Assembly: GCF_900638025.1 (NCBI RefSeq)
Contig: NZ_LR134481.1
Span: 1,736,001 to 1,800,000 of the forward strand
Length of the DNA: 64,000 nucleotides
Direction of reading: 5' to 3'
From: Haemophilus parainfluenzae
GTDB taxonomy: Bacteria > Pseudomonadota > Gammaproteobacteria > Enterobacterales > Pasteurellaceae
In this document: piece after piece, positions 1 through 9,507 of the stretch
Layout: the number at the start of each line of letters is the position of its first letter
Position numbering within the stretch: position 1 is the stretch's first letter
Position numbers and translations under genes: made by a program
Notes under the pieces: generated by a model
What the model was told of the DNA's origin: nothing
What the model saw: the letters and a program-made list of their open reading frames with translations, nothing else
Database searches by the model: none

Positions 1-1
1 T

Positions 2-1309
2 GCTAATATTGGCGATTCTTATAAAGCAAGCCAGCAGGATTACCAAAATTATGCGGAAATCACCAAACAATTTAATGTAAAAGAAAACTGGTGGGTGCTT
101 TACAATGATTCACAATTAAATCGTGTGGTAGAACAAGCATTAGTAAATAACAAAGATTTAGCCAAAGCGTCTGTTGCCGTAAATCGTGCTCTATATAATG
201 CAAACCTTGCAGGCGCGAATTTAATTCCGGCATTTAGCGGTTCAACCCAATCTTCTGCGAGTAAAAATATTAAAACTGGAGGCAACTCAATTATCACTCA
301 TAAAGGTGCGTTAAATGTGAGTTATACGCTAGATTTATGGCAACGTTTAGCGGATACTGCTGATGCCGCAGAATGGTCACACAAAGCAACAGCTGAAGAT
401 TTAGAAGCAACAAAACTATCACTCATCAACTCTGTTGTAACAACCTATTATCAAATTGCCTACTTGAATGATGCGATCAACACCACACAAGAAAGCATTA
501 AATACTACAACGATATTAGCAGCATTATGCAACGCCGTTTATCACAAGGTGTGGCGGACAGTGCCAGTGTAGATCAAGCACAACAAGCGGTATTGAACGC
601 ACGTAACAACTTGATCAACTATCAAACACAACGTAAAACAGCAGAACAAACGTTACGTAACTTACTTAACTTAAAACCGGAAGAAGCATTAAATATCACC
701 TTCCCACACATTCTTAATGTGAAAAATGTGAGCGTGAATTTAAATGTACCTGTTTCTGTGATTGCGAATCGTCCTGATGTGAAAGGCTATCAATATCGCT
801 TAAGCAGTGCATTCAAAAATGCGAAAGCAACTGAAAAAGGCTGGTTCCCTGAAGTCACTTTAGGCGGAAGCTTAACATCAAGTGGTAATAAAGTGGGCAA
901 TGCCCTGCATAATCCTATCGGAGCTGGTGTATTAGGAATTAACCTTCCTTTCCTCAACTGGAATACCGTAAAATGGAACGTGAAGATCTCTGAAGCTGAT
1001 TATGAAACTGCTCGTTTGAACTATGAGCAAAGCATCACTAAAGCCTTGAATGATGTAGATACCAACTACTTCGCCTATACCCAAGCACAAAGCGCCTTTT
1101 CGAACTTACAAAAAACATACAACTATAACCAACGTATCACCAAATACTACCGCGATCGCTACAATGCAGGTGTATCGGAATTACGTGAATGGCTTACCGC
1201 TGCAAACACAGAGAAAAACGCTCAACTTTCTATCTTGAATGCGAAATACAACATCATTCAAGCAGAAAATGCCGTATATAGTTCAATGGCAGGTTATTAT
1301 TCTCGTTAA
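2..1309 (+). CDS. Outer-membrane efflux factor, TolC/NodT-like (5' end outside window)
   Basis: This is the C-terminal roughly 435 residues of an outer-membrane factor that would form the channel-tunnel of a tripartite efflux pump or type I secretion system. The frame is open from base 2, so the start and any signal peptide or lipobox lie upstream; the GTG at 95 is internal and not the start. Two long helical hairpin halves are visible, with the family-typical phrases SYTLDLWQRLADTADAAEW and YDAG-like NAGVSELREWLTA, and the protein ends at the usual family end. A terminator follows at 1316. Because a type I-secreted adhesin lies 2 kb downstream, it may be the exporter's channel, but an RND-pump role fits equally well without the upstream genes. 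The family is clear and the substrate unknown. Confidence 0.88.
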   Translation, partial: ANIGDSYKASQQDYQNYAEITKQFNVKENWWVLYNDSQLNRVVEQALVNNKDLAKASVAVNRALYNANLAGANLIPAFSGSTQSSASKNIKTGGNSIITHKGALNVSYTLDLWQRLADTADAAEWSHKATAEDLEATKLSLINSVVTTYYQIAYLNDAINTTQESIKYYNDISSIMQRRLSQGVADSASVDQAQQAVLNARNNLINYQTQRKTAEQTLRNLLNLKPEEALNITFPHILNVKNVSVNLNVPVSVIANRPDVKGYQYRLSSAFKNAKATEKGWFPEVTLGGSLTSSGNKVGNALHNPIGAGVLGINLPFLNWNTVKWNVKISEADYETARLNYEQSITKALNDVDTNYFAYTQAQSAFSNLQKTYNYNQRITKYYRDRYNAGVSELREWLTAANTEKNAQLSILNAKYNIIQAENAVYSSMAGYYSR

Positions 1310-1315
1310 AATCAT

Positions 1316-1349
1316 GATTAAGGAAGTTTCGGCTTCCTTAATCTTTTTT
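1316..1349 (+). terminator. Rho-independent terminator after the outer-membrane factor
   Basis: An inverted repeat (GATTAAGGAAG / CTTCCTTAATC with a short loop) is followed by TTTTTT. It lies just after the stop codon at 1309 and just before the next start at 1363, so the outer-membrane factor and the phosphatase are probably separate or only partly linked transcripts. Confidence 0.85.
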
Positions 1350-1362
1350 ATGGACATGAAAA

Positions 1363-1992
1363 ATGAAAAAACAACTGACTTTTTATTTTATTCGCCACGG
1401 TAAAACCGTTTGGAATACAGAAGGTTTAATGCAAGGGCATGGCGATTCCCCTTTAACTGAAGAAGGCGTTAATGGTGCGGAAAAAACAGGTGTGGCACTT
1501 AATCATATTCCTTTCGTTGCCGCTTATTCCAGCGTATTAAAACGTACTATCGCAACTGCCTCTCATATTATTGGTGAACGTGATATTCCCCTTTTCCATC
1601 ACCAAGGTTTAAATGAACAGTATTTTGGTACTTGGGAAGGACAACCTGTCGATACATTAAGAGAACATCCAGAATTCCAGCAACTTATCAAAGATCCCGC
1701 CAATTACAACGCTGTTTCAAATCGCGGTGAAACCTATGAGCAACTCGCTGAACGAGCCATGAAAGCATTAGACGATATCATCAAAGTTCACAATTACGGA
1801 AATATCTTAATTGTTTCTCACGGACATACATTACGTTTATTGCTTGCTCTATTAAATGGTGCAACGTGGAAAAATCACCGTGATGAAGATAAATCAGTAT
1901 CACTCATTAACGCCTCTATTAGTGTTGTTCATTATGACGATAAAAAAGGATTTGATGTTGAAAAGATCAATGAATCTCGCCATTTAGTGTAA
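1363..1992 (+). CDS. Histidine phosphatase family protein (phosphoglycerate mutase-like)
   Basis: A 209-residue member of the histidine phosphatase superfamily. The catalytic RHG motif is at about residues 11-13 (FIRHGKTVWN), followed by the usual GHGDSPLTEEG stretch, and the second histidine is in VSHGHTLRLLL near residue 155. The SSVLKRTIATA segment supplies the conserved arginine that follows in this family. It probably removes phosphate from a small metabolite or protein in the cytoplasm. The sequence does not separate GpmB-like, CobC-like and SixA-like activities. It stands between two promoter/terminator regions and shows no obvious functional link to its neighbours. The ribosome-binding site is weak; an ATG at 1350 is in another frame. 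Confidence 0.88.
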   Translation: MKKQLTFYFIRHGKTVWNTEGLMQGHGDSPLTEEGVNGAEKTGVALNHIPFVAAYSSVLKRTIATASHIIGERDIPLFHHQGLNEQYFGTWEGQPVDTLREHPEFQQLIKDPANYNAVSNRGETYEQLAERAMKALDDIIKVHNYGNILIVSHGHTLRLLLALLNGATWKNHRDEDKSVSLINASISVVHYDDKKGFDVEKINESRHLV

Positions 1993-2090
1993 CTCAATAG
2001 TAATATATTACTAATCTATCTTTTGCTTATAGGCCTGTCTTTATCCTTGCCGATAATAAAGTAGACGTTTTTAAATGATTTCCTTTAATC

Positions 2091-2132
2091 TTATTGAGTT
2101 AAGAGAGCTGATTGGCGATCTTAGCTCAATAA
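2091..2132. repeat. 14-bp inverted repeat with 14-base loop
   Basis: The left arm TTATTGAGTTAAGA (2091-2104) and right arm TCTTAGCTCAATAA (2119-2132) pair with one G-U-type mismatch. No T-run follows, so a simple terminator is unlikely. It could be part of a structured RNA or an operator. Confidence 0.55.
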
Positions 2133-2180
2133 TCCATCAAATTTAATTAATCACCTAACTTTCACGGCTCTTCATAATGT

Positions 2181-2260
2181 TATTTGTAAATTTTATATAA
2201 GCTTATGTAAAGTTATGTAAAGTTATGTAAAGTTATGTAAAGAGTTGTAATTTCATGTAA
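2181..2260. repeat. 10-bp-phased tandem repeat (consensus AGTTATGTAA)
   Basis: Three exact copies of AGTTATGTAA lie at 2211-2240, flanked in perfect 10-bp register by degenerate copies (GCTTATGTAA before, AGAGTTGTAA and TTTCATGTAA after, TATTTGTAAA further upstream). The core TTATGTAA is a near-palindrome (TTAYRTAA). The block sits just upstream of the candidate promoter at 2288-2316, about one copy per helical turn. Confidence 0.85.
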
Positions 2261-2287
2261 ATTATACGGTAAAAACGTGTTACTTAT

Positions 2288-2316
2288 TTGTTATGTCAAC
2301 TCATTCTTTGTATACT
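2288..2316 (+). promoter_or_regulatory. Candidate sigma-70 promoter for the lipoprotein-adhesin genes
   Basis: A TTGTTA -35-like hexamer and a TATACT -10 hexamer are separated by 17 bp. It lies directly downstream of the 10-bp repeat block, as expected if the repeats bind a regulator. This is a sequence match only. Confidence 0.45.
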
Positions 2317-2380
2317 AAATAACCTTTTTCAAAGATGGAGATTATTCTAAAAACAATCTAAAATAACTCAAAAATTCCTC

Positions 2381-2422
2381 GTATACATATATGATTTTTT
2401 TAGAAAATCATACATGTTATAC
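2381..2422. repeat. Long AT-rich hairpin in the predicted leader
   Basis: The arms at 2381-2398 (GTATACATATATGATTTT) and 2404-2422 pair along almost their whole length, with one mismatch and one bulge around a 5-base loop. It lies 109 bases before the lipoprotein start. No T-run follows. It could be an operator, an RNA thermometer-like leader or an attenuating structure. Confidence 0.6.
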
Positions 2423-2530
2423 AAAATAACATAAATAAACAGATTGATATATCAAGATAAAACACATAAGTTCTGTGATTTTCTCTTTTATCAGATCTTT
2501 TGTTCATTCTCTATTAAAGGATTACTATCA

Positions 2531-3421
2531 ATGAAAAAATCTTTATCCATGCTTGCTATTGCTATAGCAGTGTCTGCTTGTACTTCTCGTGGACCTGATG
2601 GTGCACTTGAATCATGGAATAATTACAGTAATAAACCAATTAGCACTGAAGGATTAAAAGAAAATCAAGCTTTAGCTGTTTTCTATCGTCCAGCAGAATC
2701 TCAAAAGAAGGCTATTAATGTTTATGTAAATGGTGATTATCAAGCTTCTTTACTTGATCATTCATTTACTTCTATTCCTGTTTGTGCAACTAAACAATTA
2801 TTTACCTCATCTGTAAGTTCTGCGACTAAATTTGGGAATAGAACTGATGGGGCTCGTTATACGTTACCTGTTAACGATATCGCTTATATTCGAGTAAATG
2901 CTGATGCGAATGGTAAAGCCGTATTAAGTAAAGTAAGCAAAGAAACGGCTGAACAAGAGATGCAAGGCTTAAAATATGTGTCTAACACCTTATCTCGAGT
3001 TGTAACACATAAAGATTGTGAGCCAGTTATTGCAGCGAAAGACTTATCTGCTTCCGCATTATTCAAATTTGATAAATCAGGCTATAACGATCTTTTACCT
3101 AAAGCTAAGCAAGAAGTTCACGAATTTGCAGCCCAAATTAAAGCGCTTGATGCGAATAAAATCAATCGCATCGTAATTAGCGGTTATACAGATCCTCAAG
3201 GCTCTGCTGCATACAATAAGAAACTTTCTCAGCGTCGAGCTGAATCTGTTGCTCGCTTATTGAGAGAAACAGGTGTCAATGCCAAGATTGAAGCTATCGG
3301 TTATGGCCAAGCTGACTTACTCATTCCAAATTGTGCTGCTTTACATCCTGCTGGTCAGCAACGTATTGCATGTAACCAACCAAACCGTCGTGTTGAAATA
3401 GCGGTATACGGTAAAAATTAA
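2531..3421 (+). CDS. OmpA-domain outer-membrane lipoprotein beside the giant adhesin
   Basis: A 296-residue lipoprotein. The start at 2531 has an AAAGGATT ribosome-binding site; an upstream in-frame ATG at 2444 has no such site and would spoil the signal peptide. The signal sequence MKKSLSMLAIAIAVSAC ends in a lipobox with the lipidated cysteine at residue 17, and Thr at +2 predicts outer-membrane sorting. The middle (about 30-165) is unrecognised and has a few cysteines. The C-terminal about 125 residues are an OmpA-like peptidoglycan-binding domain: FKFDKSGYNDLLPKA, then GYTDPQGS with the binding Asp and LSQRRAESVA with the binding Arg. The adhesin gene starts 20 bp downstream, so the two are probably co-transcribed. 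OmpA-type proteins next to type I-secreted Bap-like adhesins are known in other gamma-proteobacteria, which suggests a role in anchoring or export. Confidence 0.85.
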   Translation: MKKSLSMLAIAIAVSACTSRGPDGALESWNNYSNKPISTEGLKENQALAVFYRPAESQKKAINVYVNGDYQASLLDHSFTSIPVCATKQLFTSSVSSATKFGNRTDGARYTLPVNDIAYIRVNADANGKAVLSKVSKETAEQEMQGLKYVSNTLSRVVTHKDCEPVIAAKDLSASALFKFDKSGYNDLLPKAKQEVHEFAAQIKALDANKINRIVISGYTDPQGSAAYNKKLSQRRAESVARLLRETGVNAKIEAIGYGQADLLIPNCAALHPAGQQRIACNQPNRRVEIAVYGKN

Positions 3422-3441
3422 TTAGTTTATAAGGAAACGTT

Positions 3442-6400
3442 ATGACGACAACAGTCAAGATATTAAATGCTAAAAAAGAAGTGGGCAATTACACCATTTC
3501 AAAAGAAAATAAATTAGTTATTCAAGCTCAAGATAAGGTTAATTATCAACTTATTGATGATTCTACCGGTTTAGCTCCACAAAATATCATTACAAAGCGT
3601 GAACATAATAATTTAATTATTATGTTGGAAGATGGTGATACCAATCCAGACATCATCATTGAAAATTATTACCGTGATAATGAAGAAGCAACTAACTTAA
3701 TTATTGGTCAACATGAAGATGGTAATTTGTATGTTTATGTACCAGAATCTGGCTTAAATTCTGAAGCGATCAGTATTCTTGCCGAAGAAGTCGTTGCACC
3801 ACAAGCATTGGGTGGAAATGCTTTACAAGATCCATTTTGGGCATTTAACCCTTGGTGGTTATTAGGTGCTGCAGCCTTAATTGGCGGTATTGCTGCACTT
3901 TCTTCAGGCGGAAGTAATGGTGGCAAAGATACCACACCACCAAGTGCGCCTGAAGTTATTGCTCAACCTGATGGTTCAGTAACCATCACACCTGCACCTG
4001 AAGGTGATGTGGCTAAAACTACCGTAACTTATACCGATGAAGACGGTAACGAGCATACTGAAATCTTTACTAAAGATCCTAAAACAGGTAAATGGATTGA
4101 TAATAATCCAGACGATAGTATTTCTATTGATCCTGAAACAGGTGTGATTACTATTCCTGAAAAAGGCGTTAAAGATGGTTCAGATATTATCGTCACAAAT
4201 ACTGATGACTCTGGCAATGTTGGGCCTGAGACCAAAACTACCGCAAAAGATATCACGCCACCAAGTGCACCTGAAGTTGTTGCTCAACCTGATGGTTCTG
4301 TGACCATCACACCTGCACCTGAAGGTGATGTGACTAAAACTACCGTAACTTATACCGATGAAGACGGTAACGAGCATACTGAAATCTTCACTAAAGATCC
4401 TGAAACCGGTAAATGGATTGATAACAATCCAGGCGATAGTGTTTCTATTGATCCTAAAACAGGTGTGATTACTATTCCTGAAAAAAGTGTTAAAGATGGT
4501 TCAGATATTATCGTCACAAATACTGATGACTCTGGCAATGTTGGGCCTGAGACCAAAACTACCGCAAAAGATATCACGCCACCAAGTGCACCTGAAGTTG
4601 TTGCTCAACCTGATGGTTCAGTAACCATCACACCTGCACCTGAAGGTGATGTGGCTAAAACTACCGTAACTTATACCGATGAAGACGGTAACAAGCATAC
4701 TGAAATCTTTACTAAAGATCCTGAAACCGGTAAATGGATTGATAACAATCCAGGTGATAGTGTCTCTATTGATCCTAAAACAGGTGTGATTACTATTCCT
4801 GAAAAAGGTGTTAAAGATGGTTCAGATATTATCGTCACAAATACTGATGACTCTGGCAATGTTGGCCCTGAGACCAAAACTACCGCAAAAGATATCACGC
4901 CACCAAGTGCACCTGAAGTTGTTGCTCAACCTGATGGTTCAGTAACCATCACACCTGCACCTGAAGGTGATGTGGCTAAAACTACCGTAACTTATACCGA
5001 TGAAGACGGTAACAAGCATACTGAAATCTTTACTAAAGATCCTGAAACCGGTAAATGGATTGATAACAATCCAGGCGATAGTATTTCTATTGATCCTGAA
5101 ACAGGTGTGATTACTATTCCTGAAAAAGGTGTTAAAGATGGTTCTGATGTTGTCGTCACGAATACTGATGACTCTGGCAATGTTGGGCCTGAGACCAAAA
5201 CTACCGCAAAAGATATCACGCCACCAAGTGCACCTGAAGTTGTTGCTCAACCTGATGGTTCAGTGACCATCACACCTGCACCTGAAGGTGACGTGACTAA
5301 AACTACCGTAACTTATACCGATGAAGACGGTAACAAGCATACTGAAATCTTCACTAAAGATCCTGAAACCGGTAAATGGATTGATAACAATCCAGGTGAT
5401 AGTGTCTCTATTGACCCTGAAACAGGTGTGATTACTATTCCTGAAAAAGGCGTTAAAGATGGTTCTGATGTTGTCGTCACGAATACTGATGACTCTGGCA
5501 ATGTTGGCCCTGAGACCAAAACTACCGCAAAAGATATCACGCCACCAAGTGCACCTGAAGTTGTTGCTCAACCTGATGGTTCTGTGACTATCACACCTGC
5601 ACCTGAAGGTGATGTGGCTAAAACTACCGTAACTTATACCGATGAAGATGGTAACGAGCATACTGAAATCTTCACTAAAGATCCTGAAACCGGTAAATGG
5701 ATTGATAACAATCCAGGTGATAGTGTTTCTATTGACCCTGAAACAGGTGTGATTACTATTCCTGAAAAAGGCGTTAAAGATGGTTCTGATGTGACGGCAA
5801 AAAATACTGATGATTCTGGCAACGAAGGTCCAGAAGGTAAAGGTATGGTATATCCAGATGATTCGGATGCCGACGCAGATGCCGATGCTGACGCGGATGC
5901 GGATGCCGATGCCGATGCCGATGCTGACGCTGACGCTGATGCAGATGCGGACGCGGACGCTGATGCCGATGCAGACGCTGATGCGGATGCTGACGCAGAT
6001 GCTGATGCTGATGCTGACGCAGATGCTGACGCCGACGCTGATGCAGACGCCGACGCTGATGCTGATGCGGATGCCGACGCAGATGCGGATGCTGACGCCG
6101 ATGCTGATGCCGACGCGGATGCGGATGCGGATGCTGATGCTGATGCTGATGCTGACGCTGACGCTGATGCCGACGCGGATGCAGATGCTGACGCCGACGC
6201 TGATGCAGATGCGGACGCTGATGCAGACGCAGACGCTGATGCTGATGCAGACGCAGACGCAGACGCTGATGCGGATGCTGATGCAGACGCAGACGCAGAC
6301 GCTGATGCGGATGCTGACGCCGACGCTGATGCAGACGCAGACGCTGATGCGGATGCTGACGCAGATGCGGATGTCACCCCACCAAGTGCACCTGAGGTTG

Positions 6401-9400
6401 TTGCTCAACCGGATGGCTCTGTGACCATCACGCCTGCACCTGAAGAGGATGTGAACAAAACAACCGTAACTTATACGGATGAAGACGGTAACGAACATAC
6501 TGAAACCTTTACTAAAGATCCGAACACCAATAAATGGGTCGATAATAATCCAAATGACAGTGTCTCTATTGACCCTGAAACAGGCGTGATTACTATCCCT
6601 GAAAAAGCGGTGAAAGACGGTTCTGAAGTTACGGCGAAAAACACTGATAATTCAGATAACACCGGTGAAAAAGGCAGTGATACCGTTAAAGATGTCACCC
6701 CACCAAGTGCACCTGAGGTTGTTGCTCAACCGGATGGCTCTGTGACCATCACACCTGCACCTGAAAAGGATGTGAACAAAACAACCATAACTTATACGGA
6801 TGAAGACGGTAACGAACATACTGAAACCTTTACTAAAGATCCAAACACCAATAAATGGGTCGATAATAATCCAAATGACAGTGTCTCTATTGACCCTGAA
6901 ACAGGTGTGATTACTATCCCTGAAAAAGCGGTGAAAGACGGTTCTGAAGTTACGGCGAAAAATACTGATAATTCAGATAACACCGGTGAAAAAGGCAGTG
7001 ATACCGTTAAAGATGTCACCCCACCAAGTGCACCTGAGGTTGTTGCTCAACCGGATGGCTCTGTGACCATCACACCTGCACCTGAAAAGGATGTGAACAA
7101 AACAACCGTAACTTATACGGATGAAGACGGTAACGAACATACTGAAACCTTTACTAAAGATCCAAACACCAATAAATGGGTCGATAATAATCCAAATGAC
7201 AGTGTCTCTATTGACCCTGAAACAGGTGTGATTACTATCCCTGAAAAAGCGGTGAAAGACGGTTCTGAAGTTACGGCGAAAAACACTGATAATTCAGATA
7301 ACACCGGTGAAAAAGGCAGTGATACCGTTAAAGATGTCACCCCACCAAGTGCACCTGAGGTTGTTGCTCAACCGGATGGCTCTGTGACCATCACACCTGC
7401 ACCTGAAAAGGATGTGAACAAAACAACCGTAACTTATACCGATGAAGACGGTAACGAACATACTGAAACCTTTACTAAAGATCCGAACACCAATAAATGG
7501 GTCGATAATAATCCAAATGACAGTGTCTCTATTGACCCTGAAACAGGTGTGATTACTATCCCTGAAAAAGCGGTGAAAGACGGTTCTGAAGTTACGGCGA
7601 AAAACACTGATAATTCAGATAACACCGGTAAAAAAGGCAGTGATACCGTTAAAGATGTCACCCCACCAAGTGCACCTGAGGTTGTTGCTCAACCGGATGG
7701 CTCTGTGACCATCACACCTGCACCTGAAAAGGATGTGAACAAAACAACCGTAACTTATACGGATGAAGACGGTAACGAACATACTGAAACCTTTACTAAA
7801 GATCCGAACACCAATAAATGGGTCGATAATAATCCAAATGACAGTGTCTCTATTGACCCTGAAACAGGCGTGATTACTATCCCTGAAAAAGCGGTGAAAG
7901 ACGGTTCTGAAGTTACGGCGAAAAACACTGATAATTCAGATAACACCGGTGAAAAAGGCAGTGATACCGTTAAAGATGTCACCCCACCAAGTGCACCTGA
8001 GGTTGTTGCTCAACCGGATGGCTCTGTGACCATCACACCTGCACCTGAAAAGGATGTGAACAAAACAACCGTAACTTATACCGATGAAGACGGTAACGAA
8101 CATACTGAAACCTTTACTAAAGATCCAAACACCAATAAATGGGTCGATAATAATCCAAATGACAGTGTCTCTATTGACCCTGAAACAGGTGTGATTACTA
8201 TCCCTGAAAAAGCGGTGAAAGACGGTTCTGAAGTTACGGCGAAAAACACTGATAATTCAGATAACACCGGTGAAAAAGGCAGTGATACCGTTAAAGATGT
8301 CACCCCACCAAGTGCACCTGAGGTTGTTGCTCAACCGGATGGCTCTGTGACCATCACACCTGCACCTGAAAAGGATGTGAACAAAACAACCGTAACTTAT
8401 ACCGATGAAGACGGTAACGAACATACTGAAACCTTTACTAAAGATCCAAACACCAATAAATGGGTCGATAATAATCCAAATGACAGTGTCTCTATTGACC
8501 CTGAAACAGGTGTGATTACTATCCCTGAAAAAGCGGTGAAAGACGGTTCTGAAGTTACGGCGAAAAACACTGATAATTCAGATAACACCGGTGAAAAAGG
8601 CAGTGATACCGTTAAAGATGTCACCCCACCAAGTGCACCTGAGGTTGTTGCTCAACCGGATGGCTCTGTGACCATCACACCTGCACCTGAAAAGGATGTG
8701 AACAAAACAACCGTAACTTATACCGATGAAGACGGTAACGAACATACTGAAACCTTTACTAAAGATCCGAACACCAATAAATGGGTCGATAATAATCCAA
8801 ATGACAGTGTCTCTATTGACCCTGAAACAGGTGTGATTACTATCCCTGAAAAAGCGGTGAAAGACGGTTCTGAAGTTACGGCGAAAAACACTGATAATTC
8901 AGATAACACCGGTGAAAAAGGCAGTGATACCGTTAAGGATGTCACCCCACCAAGTGCACCTGAGGTTGTTGCTCAACCGGATGGCTCTGTGACCATCACA
9001 CCTGCACCTGAAAAGGATGTGAACAAAACAACCGTAACTTATACGGATGAAGACGGTAACGAACATACTGAAACCTTTACTAAAGATCCAAATACCAATA
9101 AATGGGTCGATAATAATCCAAATGACAGTGTCTCTATTGACCCTGAAACAGGTGTGATTACTATCCCTGAAAAAGCGGTGAAAGACGGTTCTGAAGTTAC
9201 GGCGAAAAACACTGATAATTCAGATAACACCGGTGAAAAAGGCAGTGATACCGTTAAGGATGTCACCCCACCAAGTGCACCTGAGGTTGTTGCTCAACCG
9301 GATGGCTCTGTGACCATCACACCTGCACCTGAAGAGGATGTGAACAAAACAACCGTAACTTATACGGATGAAGACGGTAACGAACATACTGAAACCTTTA

Positions 9401-9507
9401 CTAAAGATCCAAATACCAATAAATGGGTCGATAATAATCCAAATGACAGTGTCTCTATTGACCCTGAAACAGGTGTGATTACTATCCCTGAAAGGATGGC
9501 TCTGTGA
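3442..9507 (+). CDS. Giant type I-secreted repeat adhesin, N-terminal part (frame broken at about 9493)
   Basis: Start at 3442 with AAGGAAAC 8 bp upstream. Residues 1-130 resemble the cytoplasm-facing N-terminal module of BapA-like adhesins and end in a hydrophobic stretch ([18 protein letters not shown], about residues 137-155) with a Gly/Ser linker. Six A-type 107-aa Ig-like repeats (3931-5856, each beginning [14 protein letters not shown]) follow, then a 169-residue strictly alternating Asp-Ala tract (5866-6372), then B-type 107-aa repeats from 6373. The protein is strongly acidic and has no cysteine in the repeats, both usual for secreted giant adhesins. In the tenth B repeat a 127-bp deletion shifts the frame and a TGA stops it after ITIPERMAL. 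The RTX-like end needed for type I export is therefore cut off and lies in the next ORF. Probable role: cell-surface attachment or biofilm. Whether the break is real or an assembly error cannot be told from this sequence. Confidence 0.82.
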   Translation: MTTTVKILNAKKEVGNYTISKENKLVIQAQDKVNYQLIDDSTGLAPQNIITKREHNNLIIMLEDGDTNPDIIIENYYRDNEEATNLIIGQHEDGNLYVYVPESGLNSEAISILAEEVVAPQALGGNALQDPFWAFNPWWLLGAAALIGGIAALSSGGSNGGKDTTPPSAPEVIAQPDGSVTITPAPEGDVAKTTVTYTDEDGNEHTEIFTKDPKTGKWIDNNPDDSISIDPETGVITIPEKGVKDGSDIIVTNTDDSGNVGPETKTTAKDITPPSAPEVVAQPDGSVTITPAPEGDVTKTTVTYTDEDGNEHTEIFTKDPETGKWIDNNPGDSVSIDPKTGVITIPEKSVKDGSDIIVTNTDDSGNVGPETKTTAKDITPPSAPEVVAQPDGSVTITPAPEGDVAKTTVTYTDEDGNKHTEIFTKDPETGKWIDNNPGDSVSIDPKTGVITIPEKGVKDGSDIIVTNTDDSGNVGPETKTTAKDITPPSAPEVVAQPDGSVTITPAPEGDVAKTTVTYTDEDGNKHTEIFTKDPETGKWIDNNPGDSISIDPETGVITIPEKGVKDGSDVVVTNTDDSGNVGPETKTTAKDITPPSAPEVVAQPDGSVTITPAPEGDVTKTTVTYTDEDGNKHTEIFTKDPETGKWIDNNPGDSVSIDPETGVITIPEKGVKDGSDVVVTNTDDSGNVGPETKTTAKDITPPSAPEVVAQPDGSVTITPAPEGDVAKTTVTYTDEDGNEHTEIFTKDPETGKWIDNNPGDSVSIDPETGVITIPEKGVKDGSDVTAKNTDDSGNEGPEGKGMVYPDDSDADADADADADADADADADADADADADADADADADADADADADADADADADADADADADADADADADADADADADADADADADADADADADADADADADADADADADADADADADADADADADADADADADADADADADADADADADADADADADADADADADADADADVTPPSAPEVVAQPDGSVTITPAPEEDVNKTTVTYTDEDGNEHTETFTKDPNTNKWVDNNPNDSVSIDPETGVITIPEKAVKDGSEVTAKNTDNSDNTGEKGSDTVKDVTPPSAPEVVAQPDGSVTITPAPEKDVNKTTITYTDEDGNEHTETFTKDPNTNKWVDNNPNDSVSIDPETGVITIPEKAVKDGSEVTAKNTDNSDNTGEKGSDTVKDVTPPSAPEVVAQPDGSVTITPAPEKDVNKTTVTYTDEDGNEHTETFTKDPNTNKWVDNNPNDSVSIDPETGVITIPEKAVKDGSEVTAKNTDNSDNTGEKGSDTVKDVTPPSAPEVVAQPDGSVTITPAPEKDVNKTTVTYTDEDGNEHTETFTKDPNTNKWVDNNPNDSVSIDPETGVITIPEKAVKDGSEVTAKNTDNSDNTGKKGSDTVKDVTPPSAPEVVAQPDGSVTITPAPEKDVNKTTVTYTDEDGNEHTETFTKDPNTNKWVDNNPNDSVSIDPETGVITIPEKAVKDGSEVTAKNTDNSDNTGEKGSDTVKDVTPPSAPEVVAQPDGSVTITPAPEKDVNKTTVTYTDEDGNEHTETFTKDPNTNKWVDNNPNDSVSIDPETGVITIPEKAVKDGSEVTAKNTDNSDNTGEKGSDTVKDVTPPSAPEVVAQPDGSVTITPAPEKDVNKTTVTYTDEDGNEHTETFTKDPNTNKWVDNNPNDSVSIDPETGVITIPEKAVKDGSEVTAKNTDNSDNTGEKGSDTVKDVTPPSAPEVVAQPDGSVTITPAPEKDVNKTTVTYTDEDGNEHTETFTKDPNTNKWVDNNPNDSVSIDPETGVITIPEKAVKDGSEVTAKNTDNSDNTGEKGSDTVKDVTPPSAPEVVAQPDGSVTITPAPEKDVNKTTVTYTDEDGNEHTETFTKDPNTNKWVDNNPNDSVSIDPETGVITIPEKAVKDGSEVTAKNTDNSDNTGEKGSDTVKDVTPPSAPEVVAQPDGSVTITPAPEEDVNKTTVTYTDEDGNEHTETFTKDPNTNKWVDNNPNDSVSIDPETGVITIPERMAL
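3931..5856 (+). repeat. Six tandem A-type adhesin repeats, 321 bp each
   Basis: Unit starts are 3931, 4252, 4573, 4894, 5215 and 5536, exactly 321 bp (107 codons) apart. A-type units carry EGDV[AT][23 protein letters not shown] and [14 protein letters not shown]. Copies differ by scattered single bases, mostly synonymous. The sixth ends with a B-like [15 protein letters not shown], as if it were a hybrid. Confidence 0.95.
5866..6372 (+). repeat. Asp-Ala dipeptide tract, 507 bp of GAYGCN hexamers
   Basis: There are 169 codons of strictly alternating Asp and Ala (85 D, 84 A), following PDDS and ending at the first B-type repeat. Asp uses GAT and GAC, and Ala uses all four GCN codons in an irregular order, so the protein repeat is perfect while the DNA repeat is scrambled. 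It separates the A and B arrays. The likely role is an extended, highly acidic, possibly calcium-binding spacer. Confidence 0.95.

Larger units (their letters stand above)
1993..2530. other. 538-bp regulatory-looking intergenic region upstream of the lipoprotein-adhesin genes
   Basis: No convincing gene is visible here. The stretch is very AT-rich and unusually structured. It holds a perfect 16-bp palindrome at 1998-2013 (TAGTAATATATTACTA), a 14-bp inverted repeat at 2091-2132, a block of 10-bp-phased repeats at 2181-2260, a candidate sigma-70 promoter at 2288-2316 and a long hairpin at 2381-2422. All face the lipoprotein gene starting at 2531, so this is probably its control region with a leader of about 200 bases. 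Confidence 0.6.

Noticed and set aside
588..596. ACAAGCGGT, the Actinobacillus-type uptake signal (again near 18545 in metG)
   Set aside because: Both fall in Gln-Ala-Val codons, and only two were seen; the Hin-type signal clearly dominates the window.
5866..6372. The Asp-Ala tract as a hexanucleotide phase-variation switch
   Set aside because: A 6-bp unit cannot shift the frame, and the codons are too mixed for efficient slippage; only length changes are plausible.
5634..6424. Long open frames opposite and beside the Asp-Ala tract, encoding Ser-Ala and Met-Pro-Leu-rich repeats
   Set aside because: They are by-products of a GAYGCN repeat read in other frames. They have no ribosome-binding site or recognisable domain and only exist because the tract lacks stop codons in any frame.
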